From the NCBI GenBank assembly GCA_016713765.1, contig JADJON010000001.1, forward strand, positions 868,001-932,000: DNA of 64,000 bases, written 5' to 3'. Positions 26,324 through 36,108 of the stretch are shown piece after piece. Within the stretch, counting starts at the first letter, position 1, and each line of letters opens with the position of its first letter. Origin of the DNA: Bacteroidota bacterium (GTDB lineage Bacteria; Bacteroidota; Bacteroidia; AKYH767-A; 2013-40CM-41-45). Under the pieces are notes generated by a model. That model was not told where the DNA came from and did no database searches. It was given only the letters and a program-made list of their open reading frames with translations. Position numbers and translations under genes: made by a program.

Positions 26324-26797
26324 ATGTCTGACCAAATACATCACTACCGCCTCACCACCACCTGGAAAGGCAACCGCGGCACCGGCACGTCGGATGTCGG
26401 GGCGTATGACCGCCTGCACACGATCGAGGTTCCCGGAAAACCGGTCCTTACGCTGACGACGGACAATGCCCTGTATGGCGATCGCAGTGTGTTGAATCCG
26501 GAGGACCTGCTGGTATCGGCGCTTTCTTCCTGTCACATGATGTCGTACCTCTATCTGTGTGCGAAAGCGCGGGTCGTGGTCACCGCGTACACGGATCACG
26601 CGGAGGGCAGGATGATCGAATGGGGAAAGGGCGGAGGCCGGTTCGAAGAATTGGTGCTCAAGCCGGAAGTTACCGTACAGGATGCTTCCATGCTCGAACG
26701 CGCAAAGCAACTGCATGGGATGGCGCACAAGATCTGTTACATCGCCAACTCGGTCAATTTTCCAGTACGTTGTGAGCCAGTCATACGGATCGCCTAA
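26324..26797 (+). CDS. OsmC/Ohr family protein
   Basis: 157 residues from the ATG at 26324. NPEDLLVSALSSCHMMSYLY holds the redox Cys typical of OsmC proteins, and RAKQLHGMAHKICYIANSVN near the C-terminus holds the second Cys. These proteins reduce organic hydroperoxides in the cytosol. The TAacTTTA box (26311-26318) ends 5 bases before this start, so the longer frame from 26288 is unlikely. Confidence 0.88.
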   Translation: MSDQIHHYRLTTTWKGNRGTGTSDVGAYDRLHTIEVPGKPVLTLTTDNALYGDRSVLNPEDLLVSALSSCHMMSYLYLCAKARVVVTAYTDHAEGRMIEWGKGGGRFEELVLKPEVTVQDASMLERAKQLHGMAHKICYIANSVNFPVRCEPVIRIA

Positions 26798-26812
26798 TCG
26801 ATTGCTGACTTA

Positions 26813-27286
26813 CTATTCGAGCGTGCGCAATTCACGCTGGTAGTCGAACTGCAGGTCCTCGTGCTGTTTCGCGACCGACTGCCGGATCTTCTTCAGCTGA
26901 CCTTCCCACAGGTTCACCAGCACCGGACTTTCGCGGAATGGAATGTCCGAATCCCGGAGCGTCTGCAGGAAATGCATGCGTAGCTCGATCTCCGTCTCCG
27001 TCTTCCCGCTGTACCGGATGTAGCGGTTAAGGTCGCGCAGGACCTTGCGGACGCTTTTCTTGGCCAGGTAAAGCGTACTTCTGTTCATTTCCCCGAACCG
27101 GGCGCTCACCTGGTCGCGGATGTGCTTTCGGTAACCCGCCTCATCGGAGGATTCGAAGACGAGGTACGTCAGCAGTTCCTTATTCTCCGCTTTGTGTTTC
27201 GCCAGCCGGATGCAATAGTCCAGCAACTGCTTGGGAGATCGGGTGGCGAGCTCTTTGGAGATTTCTGCTAAGGTGGCGGGCCGCAT
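26813..27286 (-). CDS. Conserved hypothetical protein, helical
   Basis: 157 residues, almost entirely alpha-helical and basic, with RSPKQLLDYCIRLAKHKAEN, YRKHIRDQVSARFGEMNRS and SVRKVLRDLNRYIRYSGKTE. No signal peptide or membrane segment, so cytosolic. I do not recognise a family. It is convergent with the OsmC gene (16 bases between stops). TAACTTTG on the minus strand at 27302-27295, 8 bases before the ATG, is a strong -7 box. Confidence 0.7.
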   Translation of the reverse strand: MRPATLAEISKELATRSPKQLLDYCIRLAKHKAENKELLTYLVFESSDEAGYRKHIRDQVSARFGEMNRSTLYLAKKSVRKVLRDLNRYIRYSGKTETEIELRMHFLQTLRDSDIPFRESPVLVNLWEGQLKKIRQSVAKQHEDLQFDYQRELRTLE

Positions 27287-27396
27287 ATCGGGTTCAAAGT
27301 TAGGGACGACGGATTCGGTACGGATGGTTTCATGCTCGAAATGCTAACAGCCTTGCGGGGTGTTGCGGATTTACGTCCTTTGCTGTAGGTTTAACC

Positions 27397-28113
27397 ATGC
27401 TTCGATCGACCATGCGACTGCTTCTTCCTGGCATTCTTTGCCTATCCCTTTTCAGTTCCTGTAGTCTGACCTGTACCCAGGGCGAAGGCCCCGTGGTCGA
27501 CGATCATCGAAAACTCGATCGCTTTGATCGGATCCAGTTGAATTTCGATGCACGGATTTCGATCCATAAAGGTGATGTCCCCGGTCTTGTCATCCACGCG
27601 CAGGAGAATCTGCTGAATGAAATCGTGGCCAAGGAGAGCGGCGGAAAACTCGAATTGAATTCGGAATCCTGCATGGAGGTGGACGAGCCGGTTCGGATCG
27701 AAATCACCGTACCGGACCTGCGCGAACTGGAAGTGACCGGCAGCGGTGATATCGTGTTGCTGGACACGTTTATGGTTGAAACCATTGAGCTATCGGTGAC
27801 CGGCTCCGGCAGCATTCACGGACGCCTTGTCGCCGCCCGAATAGAAAGCGAAGTAACCGGCTCCGGCGATATCGTGCTGGAAGGTTCCGCGAACGAACAA
27901 GTGATCGACATCACCGGTTCCGGCGACGTGAAAGCGATGGCCTTGCCCTGCAATACCGCGGATGTGGACGTGACCGGCTCCGGGGATGCTTACTTGTATG
28001 TCATCAAGCAACTCGACGCTGAAGTCAGCGGTAGCGGTACCGTTCACTACAAAGGCAAACCCGAAATGAAGTCGGAAGTCAACGGCAGCGGTAAAGTGGT
28101 GGATGACAATTAA
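27397..28113 (+). CDS. DUF2807 'head GIN' lipoprotein
   Basis: 238 residues. Lipoprotein signal (LFSSCSLTC; several Cys, the one after FSS or SLT is lipidated). From about 35 it has FDRIQLNFDARISIHKGD, then repeats of the phrase (V/I)TGSGDI at about 111, 128, 149, 168 and 190, ending VNGSGKVVDD. This is the right-handed beta-helix of DUF2807, found in Bacteroidota exported proteins and proposed to be adhesin-like. The TAGGTTTA box (27386-27393) ends 3 bases before the ATG. Confidence 0.88.
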   Translation: MLRSTMRLLLPGILCLSLFSSCSLTCTQGEGPVVDDHRKLDRFDRIQLNFDARISIHKGDVPGLVIHAQENLLNEIVAKESGGKLELNSESCMEVDEPVRIEITVPDLRELEVTGSGDIVLLDTFMVETIELSVTGSGSIHGRLVAARIESEVTGSGDIVLEGSANEQVIDITGSGDVKAMALPCNTADVDVTGSGDAYLYVIKQLDAEVSGSGTVHYKGKPEMKSEVNGSGKVVDDN

Positions 28114-28123
28114 TGAACCAGGT

Positions 28124-28885
28124 TCAGTTCAGGTGCACCCGCACCGGTAACGTATAACGTACCAGGACCGGTTGTCCTTTTTTCGTCGCGGGTTTCCATG
28201 CCGGCATGTTCCGTATCACCCGGACCGCTTCCGTATTCAAGTCCTTGTTCGCGCCGCGTACGACGTGCGGATACAGTACTTTGCCTTTGCGGTCGATGAT
28301 GAATTCCACGAATGCCAGCGTTCCGGCCGAGCCGTCTTTTACCGCGGCGGTGTTCAGGTTTTTCTTCAGGTAACCGAACAATCCTTCCGTGCCACCCGGG
28401 AATTCCGGTAACTGATCAACATAACGTTCGGTTTGTTTATCGGCTTCCGCGGCGCTCATCACCGGCTCGGGTTTGGTAACCAGGGCCCGGCGGAAGGTCT
28501 TCACCGGCATCACCTCGTCGCCGAAGTGCACATTGCCGCCGCAGTTTTTCGTCAGCAGGATGTACGTAGCCGTGTCACCCAGCGCAAGCACCGAACTCCA
28601 GTCGCGGCAGGCTGCCAGCGTATCGCTCTGCTGCCAGTTTACGACGCCCCGTTGAAAGTAGGCTTTCGGGTCGAGGTCGTTTTCCTTCAGGCTGTTGTTC
28701 AAGAACGTTTCGGCGGTCGAGTACTGCTGTGACTGGATCAATTGCAGGCCTTTGTCATTCGGATTTTGCAAGAGGCCTTCCTTGACCGATTGATCGAGTG
28801 TAGGATCCAGCGGGGTGCCCGTTTGTGCTGTTGTATTCAGCGTAAATGCTAATATGAAAAGTAGAAAAGTCCGAAACGTATGCAT
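28124..28885 (-). CDS. TPR plus TonB C-terminal domain exported protein
   Basis: 253 residues with signal peptide (MHTFRTFLLFILAFTLNTTA). Residues about 45-110 hold TPR-like helices (KGLQLIQSQQYSTAETFLNN, then AYFQRGVVNWQQSDTLAACR). Residues about 155-253 are a TonB C-terminal domain: EFPGGTEGLFGYLKKNLN, FIIDRKGKVLYPHVVRGANK, VRVIRNMPAWKPATKKGQPV. There is no N-terminal transmembrane anchor of a classic TonB, so it is a periplasmic protein using the TonB-C fold. It follows 17 bases after the sialidase-like gene on the same strand and is likely co-transcribed with it. Confidence 0.85.
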   Translation of the reverse strand: MHTFRTFLLFILAFTLNTTAQTGTPLDPTLDQSVKEGLLQNPNDKGLQLIQSQQYSTAETFLNNSLKENDLDPKAYFQRGVVNWQQSDTLAACRDWSSVLALGDTATYILLTKNCGGNVHFGDEVMPVKTFRRALVTKPEPVMSAAEADKQTERYVDQLPEFPGGTEGLFGYLKKNLNTAAVKDGSAGTLAFVEFIIDRKGKVLYPHVVRGANKDLNTEAVRVIRNMPAWKPATKKGQPVLVRYTLPVRVHLN

Positions 28886-28902
28886 GGATTATCGCGATAG
28901 GA

Positions 28903-30768
28903 TTAGTGGTTAATGACCAGTTCCGCCTGCGACAACCCTTTATCATTCCGCAGCAGTATCGTGTAGTGGCCGTTTGCGAGATGATCGGTTTCGATCGGAA
29001 TCCTGCTGACGCCGGCCGAGAGTTGCAAGGTGCTTGTTGTACAAATGCGTCCACGAGCATCCACGATTTGCAGGCGATACGTGCCGGCAGTAAGGAGGTT
29101 GACCTCCACCCGGCTGAAGCTGCCGGCCGGATTGGGTGCAATGCCCATGGAAGCGATGCTGCCCGTATGAGCGGGAAGTCCGGTGTTAAAACGAAAGGGT
29201 ACCAGGGCCGCGACCAGATCCAATTCGCCGTCGTTCGTCCTGCCATCACCCCATACGGGAATGCCGTAGTTCTCCGTCACGACGAGTCCGTTGTATTCTC
29301 CGATACCGAAATCCTGATTGACGGACCCGATCGTATTGAAATCGGTCGGGGCGTCGCTGACGGGAATGTCGTTGTTGAAACTAGTTCCGCCGTCGAACGA
29401 CCAGGCCATGTAATAGTCGGTGTTGGCCGTGCCGGGATGGTTCCGTCGATCGTACCAACCGACCGCGACGATCCCTCCGTAACTCACCGCCAGGTTCGGG
29501 TAGAATTGATCGGAGGCGTCTCCGGGTGCCGTGTTGTTAAGCACGATCGCCGGGCTCCAGGTTTGTCCTTCATCGGTCGACTTGCTGAAGTAAATGTCCA
29601 TGCCCGTCGTTCCCTGCGCGTTCACACCATTTGCCGACCAGACCAGATATGCATTCCCGGAATTGGTCTGCATGTAGGATTTGTCCACGGCCAGGTACAC
29701 GCACGGGTACATGCGATCAACGTTGATGCCGGCAATGGTCTGTCCGGATTGACCTGATGAGAAATTGGGCACTTGCGCTTCACTGACAAGTTGTGGTGTA
29801 TTGAAGGTGAGCCCGCCGTCGTCGGAGAATGAGTGGTACACGCCGTAGTTGACATTGTCCGTTGAACCGAAAAACGAAACGTGTACTCTCCCGTTGGCGG
29901 CAACATCGATGGAGCCGAACTGGACGAAGACGAACGAATTATCGGTCACATACGTGGAAGACGAAAAACTCCCCGAACCGGGGCTTAAATGCCGAACGGC
30001 TATCGCGTTAAGGTTCGCGGGGCCTCCGGCTTCATAGTAAACACAGTACACCGTGTTCGCGTACGATGAAAATCCACGATCGACAGCGAGCCATTCTTTG
30101 TCCGCGATCGGCCCGTTGAACTGAGTGGGATCGAACAGTGCAGTAATCGGACCCGTCGTACTGATAATAGCGGGATCGGTGCCCCGCTGCCAGGTCACGC
30201 CATCGTCGTCGGAATAGGCCCAGAGCAGGTCCCAGGTGATGGAGGTGAAACCCTGTAAGTACAAATTGATCCAACTGGTATAGATCCTGCCGTTCATGTC
30301 GTAGCAGAAATTCGGATCCCCGCCTCCGGCTATGGTGACGCCGCTTGTTACGGGCAATGGATCGAATGCGCTGCGTTGCCAGGTGGAACCGAAATCATGG
30401 CTATAATAAATGTGATTGACAGGAACATCGGTTGCGCCGGAACCGTTGGGGTCGACCGTATTGGAAGAAACGATCAGGATGGTGCTGTCTTGAGGGCTGC
30501 CGGTGGCATGCACTTCCGACTCCGCTTCACTTCCGCCACTCACCACCACTTCGGTGATATTCGCGGTTCGGGCCTCTTGCTGAAATTCGGCTTGCAGGGT
30601 GGCCGGCAGATGTTTCCGGACCTCCGGATTATCCAGAAATCCCGGACGAAGTTTTTCGCGGATGATCTTCTGGACTATTTCCGCGGAGCGTTCCTTCGGG
30701 AGCGTACCCTGGCCATGGGAATGAAGAAAAAGGCCAATGCAGACGGCGATCAGGAAAGTATGGCGCAT
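28903..30768 (-). CDS. T9SS-exported sialidase-like beta-propeller (Asp-box) protein
   Basis: 621 residues with signal peptide ending HSHGQ. Residues about 110-540 form a propeller with at least five Asp-box motifs (SHDFGSTWQ, SDDDGVTWQ, SDDGGLTFN, STDEGQTWS, SFDGGTSFN), the hallmark of BNR/sialidase folds. C-terminal residues about 545-621 are a type A sorting domain (MGIAPNPAGSFSRVEV... AELVINH). I see no clear Arg triad, so glycosidase activity is unproven; many such proteins are only binding propellers. Head gene of a two-gene unit with the TonB-C protein. Confidence 0.82.
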   Translation of the reverse strand: MRHTFLIAVCIGLFLHSHGQGTLPKERSAEIVQKIIREKLRPGFLDNPEVRKHLPATLQAEFQQEARTANITEVVVSGGSEAESEVHATGSPQDSTILIVSSNTVDPNGSGATDVPVNHIYYSHDFGSTWQRSAFDPLPVTSGVTIAGGGDPNFCYDMNGRIYTSWINLYLQGFTSITWDLLWAYSDDDGVTWQRGTDPAIISTTGPITALFDPTQFNGPIADKEWLAVDRGFSSYANTVYCVYYEAGGPANLNAIAVRHLSPGSGSFSSSTYVTDNSFVFVQFGSIDVAANGRVHVSFFGSTDNVNYGVYHSFSDDGGLTFNTPQLVSEAQVPNFSSGQSGQTIAGINVDRMYPCVYLAVDKSYMQTNSGNAYLVWSANGVNAQGTTGMDIYFSKSTDEGQTWSPAIVLNNTAPGDASDQFYPNLAVSYGGIVAVGWYDRRNHPGTANTDYYMAWSFDGGTSFNNDIPVSDAPTDFNTIGSVNQDFGIGEYNGLVVTENYGIPVWGDGRTNDGELDLVAALVPFRFNTGLPAHTGSIASMGIAPNPAGSFSRVEVNLLTAGTYRLQIVDARGRICTTSTLQLSAGVSRIPIETDHLANGHYTILLRNDKGLSQAELVINH

Positions 30769-30853
30769 GGTGCTGTGGAGATGGTCCTACAAGATAATGT
30801 TTTCCTGATTTCACCCTTGCGAAGCCGGTCGTCGGATTCTCTATCTTGCCGCC

Positions 30854-31918
30854 ATGATGAACCGCCTCTACGCACTCTTGCTGGCCATGCTCCCGCTCCT
30901 GGCCATCGGCCAATCCTATAATGGCCCCGAAAGCGCCGAATTCGATTACGTCAACCGCCGTTGGCTGATTGGAAATACGAGCAGTCACCAGATCCTGAGC
31001 CGCGACAGCCTGGGCAACCTGAGCGTCTTGGTCAACTCCACCACCAGTGGTCCGTACGGAATCGAGATCGTCGGCGATACGGTGTTCTGTTGCAGCGGCG
31101 GCAGTATCAAAGGGTATCTGCTTTCCGATGGAACGCCGGTTTACAACCTGAATGTCGGCGGAAGTTTCCTGAACGGATTGACCCACGACAATGCGGGCAA
31201 TCTTTTTGCAACGGATTTCTCGACGAAAAGCATCATCCGCGTTCACATCGCATCGCAGACTTTCGCGCCGGTTGCCACTTCGTTGCCGAATACGCCCAAC
31301 GGAATCGTCTTCGACGGATACAACAATCGTTGCGTCTTCGTGAACTGGGGTAGCAACGCGCCGATCCGTGCGATCGACCTTGCCACGTATGCCGTCACCA
31401 CGGTTGTTACCACGACGCTTGGTAGCTGCGACGGCATCACCCGCGACGCGATCGGTCGTTATTATGTAAGTAACTGGAGCGGTCAATCCATTGTGCGCTT
31501 CGATAGCGCCTTCGCTGCTCCTCCTGCAACGGTGGTGAGCGGACTTTCCAATCCGGCCGATATCTTTTACAATGTGGTGGATGATACGCTGGCGATTCCC
31601 AACGCGGGGAATAATACGGTCACTTTTTATGGATTTCCATCAGCCGTCGACGTGCAACAATTGGTGTCGGTTGAACCTGTTTTGGTTTACCCCAATCCGG
31701 TTGATCAGCGTGCAAGCCTCAGGATGATTAATCTTCCCTCCGGTTGTCGCGTATCCATGCATGCAGTAGATGGCAGGGAACTATTTATCTGGCCGGCATC
31801 CGACACACGAACGTTTGATCTGGCACCGGCGCGTCTGGCACCCGGAATGTACCTGATTCGAATCGTTCGGGATGAGAAACTCGTTCACCTGGAGCGCCTG
31901 TTGGTCACTGGTTTTTGA
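30854..31918 (+). CDS. T9SS-exported NHL/SMP-30-like beta-propeller protein
   Basis: 354 residues. Signal peptide ending LLAIGQS. Repeated blades: YGIEIVGDTVFCCSGGSIKG, NGLTHDNAGNLFATDFSTKS, DGITRDAIGRYYVSNWSG, NPADIFYNVVDDTLAIPNAG. The last 85 residues are a type A sorting domain (VLVYPNPVDQRASLRM, ending LERLLVTGF). A small secreted propeller of unknown ligand. Its last 14 bases overlap the stop end of the convergent 1389-residue gene. Confidence 0.85.
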   Translation: MMNRLYALLLAMLPLLAIGQSYNGPESAEFDYVNRRWLIGNTSSHQILSRDSLGNLSVLVNSTTSGPYGIEIVGDTVFCCSGGSIKGYLLSDGTPVYNLNVGGSFLNGLTHDNAGNLFATDFSTKSIIRVHIASQTFAPVATSLPNTPNGIVFDGYNNRCVFVNWGSNAPIRAIDLATYAVTTVVTTTLGSCDGITRDAIGRYYVSNWSGQSIVRFDSAFAAPPATVVSGLSNPADIFYNVVDDTLAIPNAGNNTVTFYGFPSAVDVQQLVSVEPVLVYPNPVDQRASLRMINLPSGCRVSMHAVDGRELFIWPASDTRTFDLAPARLAPGMYLIRIVRDEKLVHLERLLVTGF

Positions 31919-34900
31919 CAAAGACGAACGTCTCGGGCTGCTGATCGTAGTTGTGTAGCAGTCGGAGGTAGTAGGTGCCATTGGAGAGCTGTCCGACCTG
32001 CGTAGTGAGTTCGGTTTCTCCATTCGCGACGTGGATTGTCTCGCGACGAATGCAGTGTCCGCAAACGTCATCGATTTCGATGATCAGATCTTCTTCTTGA
32101 CGTTCCGCCCGATGTACATGCAATTGGTTGGCAACGGGATTCGGGTAGCCGTAGGCGATTCTTTGGTCAAGTCGATTGTGAATGGCAATGACCTCGCTCA
32201 GGCTGTTGGCGCCGTCGTAGTCCGTTTGTCGTAATCGGTAGTAGGTAAGGGCAACCGGCGGATGCTGATCCAACGCCTGATAGTCGTGACGTTCGCTCGT
32301 CGTGCCGGCGCCGCTTTGCCGTTCCAATGCCTGCCAGGATGCGCCATCCGCCGAACGTTCAAGTGTGAAGAATGCATTGTTGGTTTCGGTGGCGGTGACC
32401 CAATTCAGGCGGTTGGCATTCCCTTCCGGATAGCCGGTGAAGCTGAGCAGTTCGATAGGCAGCGGCGAAATGGAGGTGCCTGTCCCCAGCGCCGCAATGC
32501 CGTTCATCCCGCGACGGATGGATACCGCCGCGGTGCTGGCCGGTTCGCAGTTACCGTCCAGCACCCAGGTTGCGGCGGTCGGCGGGCTTGTCGGGGATTT
32601 GACCACCGTCGCGTAGCTCACCGTGTTCGTGTAGTTCAGGTTGTAAAGGGTTGCATCGTAAGTTCCGCTGTTCGGATTTGCGGAAGCGGTGAAATTCCAA
32701 TAACCATTGTTGAGGACCGGCGCCAGGCTGTAGTCGAAGGCAGGACAATCCGTAGTCACCGGGCCATTGGGTACCGTGGCATAGGTCTGGAAGTTGGCAA
32801 GCAATTCCGGAATGGTCGTGGCAGTAGTGAAGGTGATGTTGGCGAGCTGATAACCCTTGAGCGCGTGACCTACGGGGAAATCGTATGCGTCCGCTGCACC
32901 GCTCAGCGCTCTTCGCAGGTTTCCCAGGACGAAGCTGCCGGTATGACCTCCCGAAACGGATGCAGGATCAGGATTGCGGACAAACACTTCATTCGTGTTC
33001 GTTTGCACCTTTCCCAGTTGCAGATGAAGCGAACCCGTAGTGCTGGTGCGCAAACTTCCACTGAGGAGATTCACCCCTGCGCCGGTGTTGTTAATCACGA
33101 TGTTTTCCAGATCCAGGATGCCCCCCGATGAATATTGTTGAAGCGCCGTGCCGTTGAATTCAAGTGTGCCCGTAGGTCCCGGATTGATGTATGTCGTTGA
33201 ACCCGCCGCATTGGTGAAGTTTCCTGCGAGTCGGACGTAGTGATTGTTCGCGTCGAAGACACTGGTGGCATTGCTGGTCAGCAGGAGCCCGCCGATATCC
33301 AAATCGTCGTTGAGTACGAGGCTACCGCCAGACTTGGTCACAATGACGTTGCCGACCCGGTTCGTGCCGATCAGATTGCCGTTGAAATGCTGCACCACCG
33401 AACCGTTGTTGAACAGCAGGTTGGAGTTCGGTGAAATGAAGATGGCGCCGTAATTATTGAAATCCCCGCAAACGGAGAGTGTCACTCCCGGGTTGATCGT
33501 CAGCGAGGAACCCGCGAGGATGTTGAGATTGTTGACGGAGGTATTCGTCGAGATGACCGGCTGATTCGCTGCGGGGTAGATGGTCGCGTCGATTCCGCAA
33601 GCCGGTGCTGCACAACCTCCCCAGTTGGTACTCGTGATCCAACTGGTGTTGGTGGTGCCGGTCCAGGAAATCGCGCTGGCGTTTCCGATCCCGCAGCTGC
33701 TGCCGGAGAAGTCGAGTGTATAGCCGGTTGTTGTAAAGCTCCAGTTGGATAGTGCCAGGACCAGGGTCTGACCGGCGACGACCGACAGCGGCGCTTCGAA
33801 GTTGAACGGGCTGCCGCCACCGGGTACCGGATTCTGCATACCGCAAAGATTCGACGGGATACCGTTCCAGTTGCAGCGTACGGGTGAAAGGGTATTGTTG
33901 GCGATATCCTGACAGGAATTGTTCGTCAGGTCAAAGAGAATCCAGTCGTAGTATCCCATGGGATGCGAGTGCGTCCAGCGCAACAAGCCGGGAGCGGTGA
34001 TGTGGATCGAATACCAGATGATGTTCAATTCTCCCGACAACAAGCAACCCGAATTTCCACTGGTTGGATTGACGCACGGATTGCTGGTGTTGCAGGGCGC
34101 CGGTATGTCGGAAATAAGCCCGCAGCCAAAGAAACTAGTTGTCTGATTGATGACCGGATTACAAACGCTGATGGCGCCGAGACAGTCCTGCTGGTTGAAG
34201 GCCTGGCTGTTCAGGGTATCGCTGGCCATGATATTGAAGGTGCCAACCTGATCAAAGGTTCCATCGACCCGGATGAAAAGGGTGTCGCCAGGCGTCAGGC
34301 CCGACAGGTGAACTTCCGACGCCAGGCTTCCGCCACCACAATTGTCGGCAGCGTTATCGTTGCAGCCGTCGATAAGAGAATTCAACGCACTGCAGCTACC
34401 GGTGAACACTTCGATCTGCGAATCCTGCAGGGTGAGCAGTTGAACGCTGACAGTCACGTTGCCGGAAGCGGGTACGATCGCTTTGTACCACACGCTGTTG
34501 ACGATGCCCGGGAACGACCAGCAGAGTGGTGGGGGAGGTTCGCCCATATCACTGCTGCAACTGTTGTTGCCTAATGTGAAGACGCCGTTCGGAATGAACA
34601 GGGCAGAACAGACATCGTCGTTCAACGGACCGTTTCCGAACGAAGCAATATTCAGGTCGTAGCCGACGGAAGATGGTGGCGCCCAGGAATCCACGATGAT
34701 GAAGTATGTTCCGGGTAAGGTGAGGGTGACGGTGCTCACGATCGGATCATAGCCACCATCGGTAGCCACGCAGTAGCCGCCCGCATCCGGACAACCATAA
34801 TAAACCTGGTAGCCGATCAGGGTGCTTGAAGCATTCATCAGCGTAATGCTGATGCATTCGTTCCCTTCCGAGATGTAGCGATAGACTTTGTCCTCCCCCG

Positions 34901-36074
34901 ATTCGAACAACGAACCACAGCTTCCTGCCGTCGCGTTGTTGTAGTCGTCGCCCATGCAGGCGGTTGACTCGTTGATCAGAGAGACCGGCAGGGTCCCAAG
35001 GACGACGGGATTCGCACAGGTTCCGCCTGTCGCCACTGTGTTTGGCGAGGAGATGAAGAGATTATCGTAATCATTGCAAACACCGTCGCCATCCAGCACC
35101 AGATAATACGTATGACCCGCCTGCACCCCGGTACAAATACTCTTGCTGCCGTCCACATCTTGCTGGTAGACGACGCAACTCCCGCCTACTCCCGAACAGC
35201 CCGCGACCGGACAACCGTCATAGAGCATCAGGCCGGTGGAAGAAGCCAAGGGTGCATTCAGGTCAATGGAGATCTGGCCGGAAGTGGCCGGTGTGAATGC
35301 ATACACCACATCTTCATCGCTGTAATAGTCAGGATTCCCACAGACTGTCACGTTGCCGTCCGTCACATCATCATCCATCCCACAAGTTGTACCGGGCCCC
35401 GAGTTGTAGGGCAGAGAAGGGACGTTCACCAGGCCAAGGCCCATCGCTGCGATGCAATTTGAACTCCCGTTGCAGATAAGCGCGATGTTGTCGATGGCAA
35501 TCGCGGGAGTCGTCGCGTTCGCCGCGTCGTTGATCCAACTGAAGACGATTCGTACGGTAGATCCCGAAAATGTACACGGAACATCCAGGGAGTCGTTGAG
35601 CCAGGTTGTTTGATTGCGAAGGTTTCCGGCCAGTAAGCCCGAAGAAACCGGTACACCGGCTGTGGGCGTGATGCTCGGATCGATCGCGTAGATCGACAGA
35701 TAATCCTCATTCGACCGGCCGCGGCATTTCCAACTGAAATAGAGTCGGATATCGTTCTGGCCGGGAGGCACGACCACGTCGCGGTACAGGTGTACGACGG
35801 AAGTGACGTTACTGTAATTGTTGTTGTTGCTCGCGGTTCCTACGAAAGCGCAGCGCGCGCCGGTGAAACCAACGGCGCCGGTGCCGCAGAACCATTGGTT
35901 CGTTTGAAGCGGCGGTGTATTGACGACAATCCAGTTATTGGCCGCGAAGGTGGCGCCCGCTTCGAATCCCCCGTCGGTAAGCGGGTTGATCAGCGTCGTT
36001 TGCGCATTGACGGAAGTGACGGACCAGCAGTACGCGATGGTCAGTACAGCCAGTAGTCGGATGATTCGTTGCAT
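31905..36074 (-). CDS. Large T9SS-exported multidomain surface protein
   Basis: 1389 residues. Signal peptide ending VTSVNAQ. Residues about 27-205 look like a MAM/jelly-roll adhesion domain (LTDGGFEAGATFAANNW...IAIDNIALIC). Then several pre-peptidase-type (PPC) domains, each with (D/E)KVYxF, LMLYDGCP/YQVYYGCPD and HTYYLVLDGDG-like strands (about 215-620). Later come NTSWITSTNWGGCAAPACGI and a beta-solenoid (900-1150). The C-terminal part has the LPIELLSFTGYPEGNANRLN module, shared in wording with the giant protein at 18668, and a type A sorting domain (YGYPNPVANQLHVHR...FVFVKNQ). A TAAATTTC box lies 6 bases before the ATG. Likely a cell-surface adhesin or scaffold. Confidence 0.85.
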   Translation of the reverse strand: MQRIIRLLAVLTIAYCWSVTSVNAQTTLINPLTDGGFEAGATFAANNWIVVNTPPLQTNQWFCGTGAVGFTGARCAFVGTASNNNNYSNVTSVVHLYRDVVVPPGQNDIRLYFSWKCRGRSNEDYLSIYAIDPSITPTAGVPVSSGLLAGNLRNQTTWLNDSLDVPCTFSGSTVRIVFSWINDAANATTPAIAIDNIALICNGSSNCIAAMGLGLVNVPSLPYNSGPGTTCGMDDDVTDGNVTVCGNPDYYSDEDVVYAFTPATSGQISIDLNAPLASSTGLMLYDGCPVAGCSGVGGSCVVYQQDVDGSKSICTGVQAGHTYYLVLDGDGVCNDYDNLFISSPNTVATGGTCANPVVLGTLPVSLINESTACMGDDYNNATAGSCGSLFESGEDKVYRYISEGNECISITLMNASSTLIGYQVYYGCPDAGGYCVATDGGYDPIVSTVTLTLPGTYFIIVDSWAPPSSVGYDLNIASFGNGPLNDDVCSALFIPNGVFTLGNNSCSSDMGEPPPPLCWSFPGIVNSVWYKAIVPASGNVTVSVQLLTLQDSQIEVFTGSCSALNSLIDGCNDNAADNCGGGSLASEVHLSGLTPGDTLFIRVDGTFDQVGTFNIMASDTLNSQAFNQQDCLGAISVCNPVINQTTSFFGCGLISDIPAPCNTSNPCVNPTSGNSGCLLSGELNIIWYSIHITAPGLLRWTHSHPMGYYDWILFDLTNNSCQDIANNTLSPVRCNWNGIPSNLCGMQNPVPGGGSPFNFEAPLSVVAGQTLVLALSNWSFTTTGYTLDFSGSSCGIGNASAISWTGTTNTSWITSTNWGGCAAPACGIDATIYPAANQPVISTNTSVNNLNILAGSSLTINPGVTLSVCGDFNNYGAIFISPNSNLLFNNGSVVQHFNGNLIGTNRVGNVIVTKSGGSLVLNDDLDIGGLLLTSNATSVFDANNHYVRLAGNFTNAAGSTTYINPGPTGTLEFNGTALQQYSSGGILDLENIVINNTGAGVNLLSGSLRTSTTGSLHLQLGKVQTNTNEVFVRNPDPASVSGGHTGSFVLGNLRRALSGAADAYDFPVGHALKGYQLANITFTTATTIPELLANFQTYATVPNGPVTTDCPAFDYSLAPVLNNGYWNFTASANPNSGTYDATLYNLNYTNTVSYATVVKSPTSPPTAATWVLDGNCEPASTAAVSIRRGMNGIAALGTGTSISPLPIELLSFTGYPEGNANRLNWVTATETNNAFFTLERSADGASWQALERQSGAGTTSERHDYQALDQHPPVALTYYRLRQTDYDGANSLSEVIAIHNRLDQRIAYGYPNPVANQLHVHRAERQEEDLIIEIDDVCGHCIRRETIHVANGETELTTQVGQLSNGTYYLRLLHNYDQQPETFVFVKNQ

Positions 36075-36108
36075 TGCCCTGAAATTTACCGGCCGATTGC
36101 CGTTGGCC

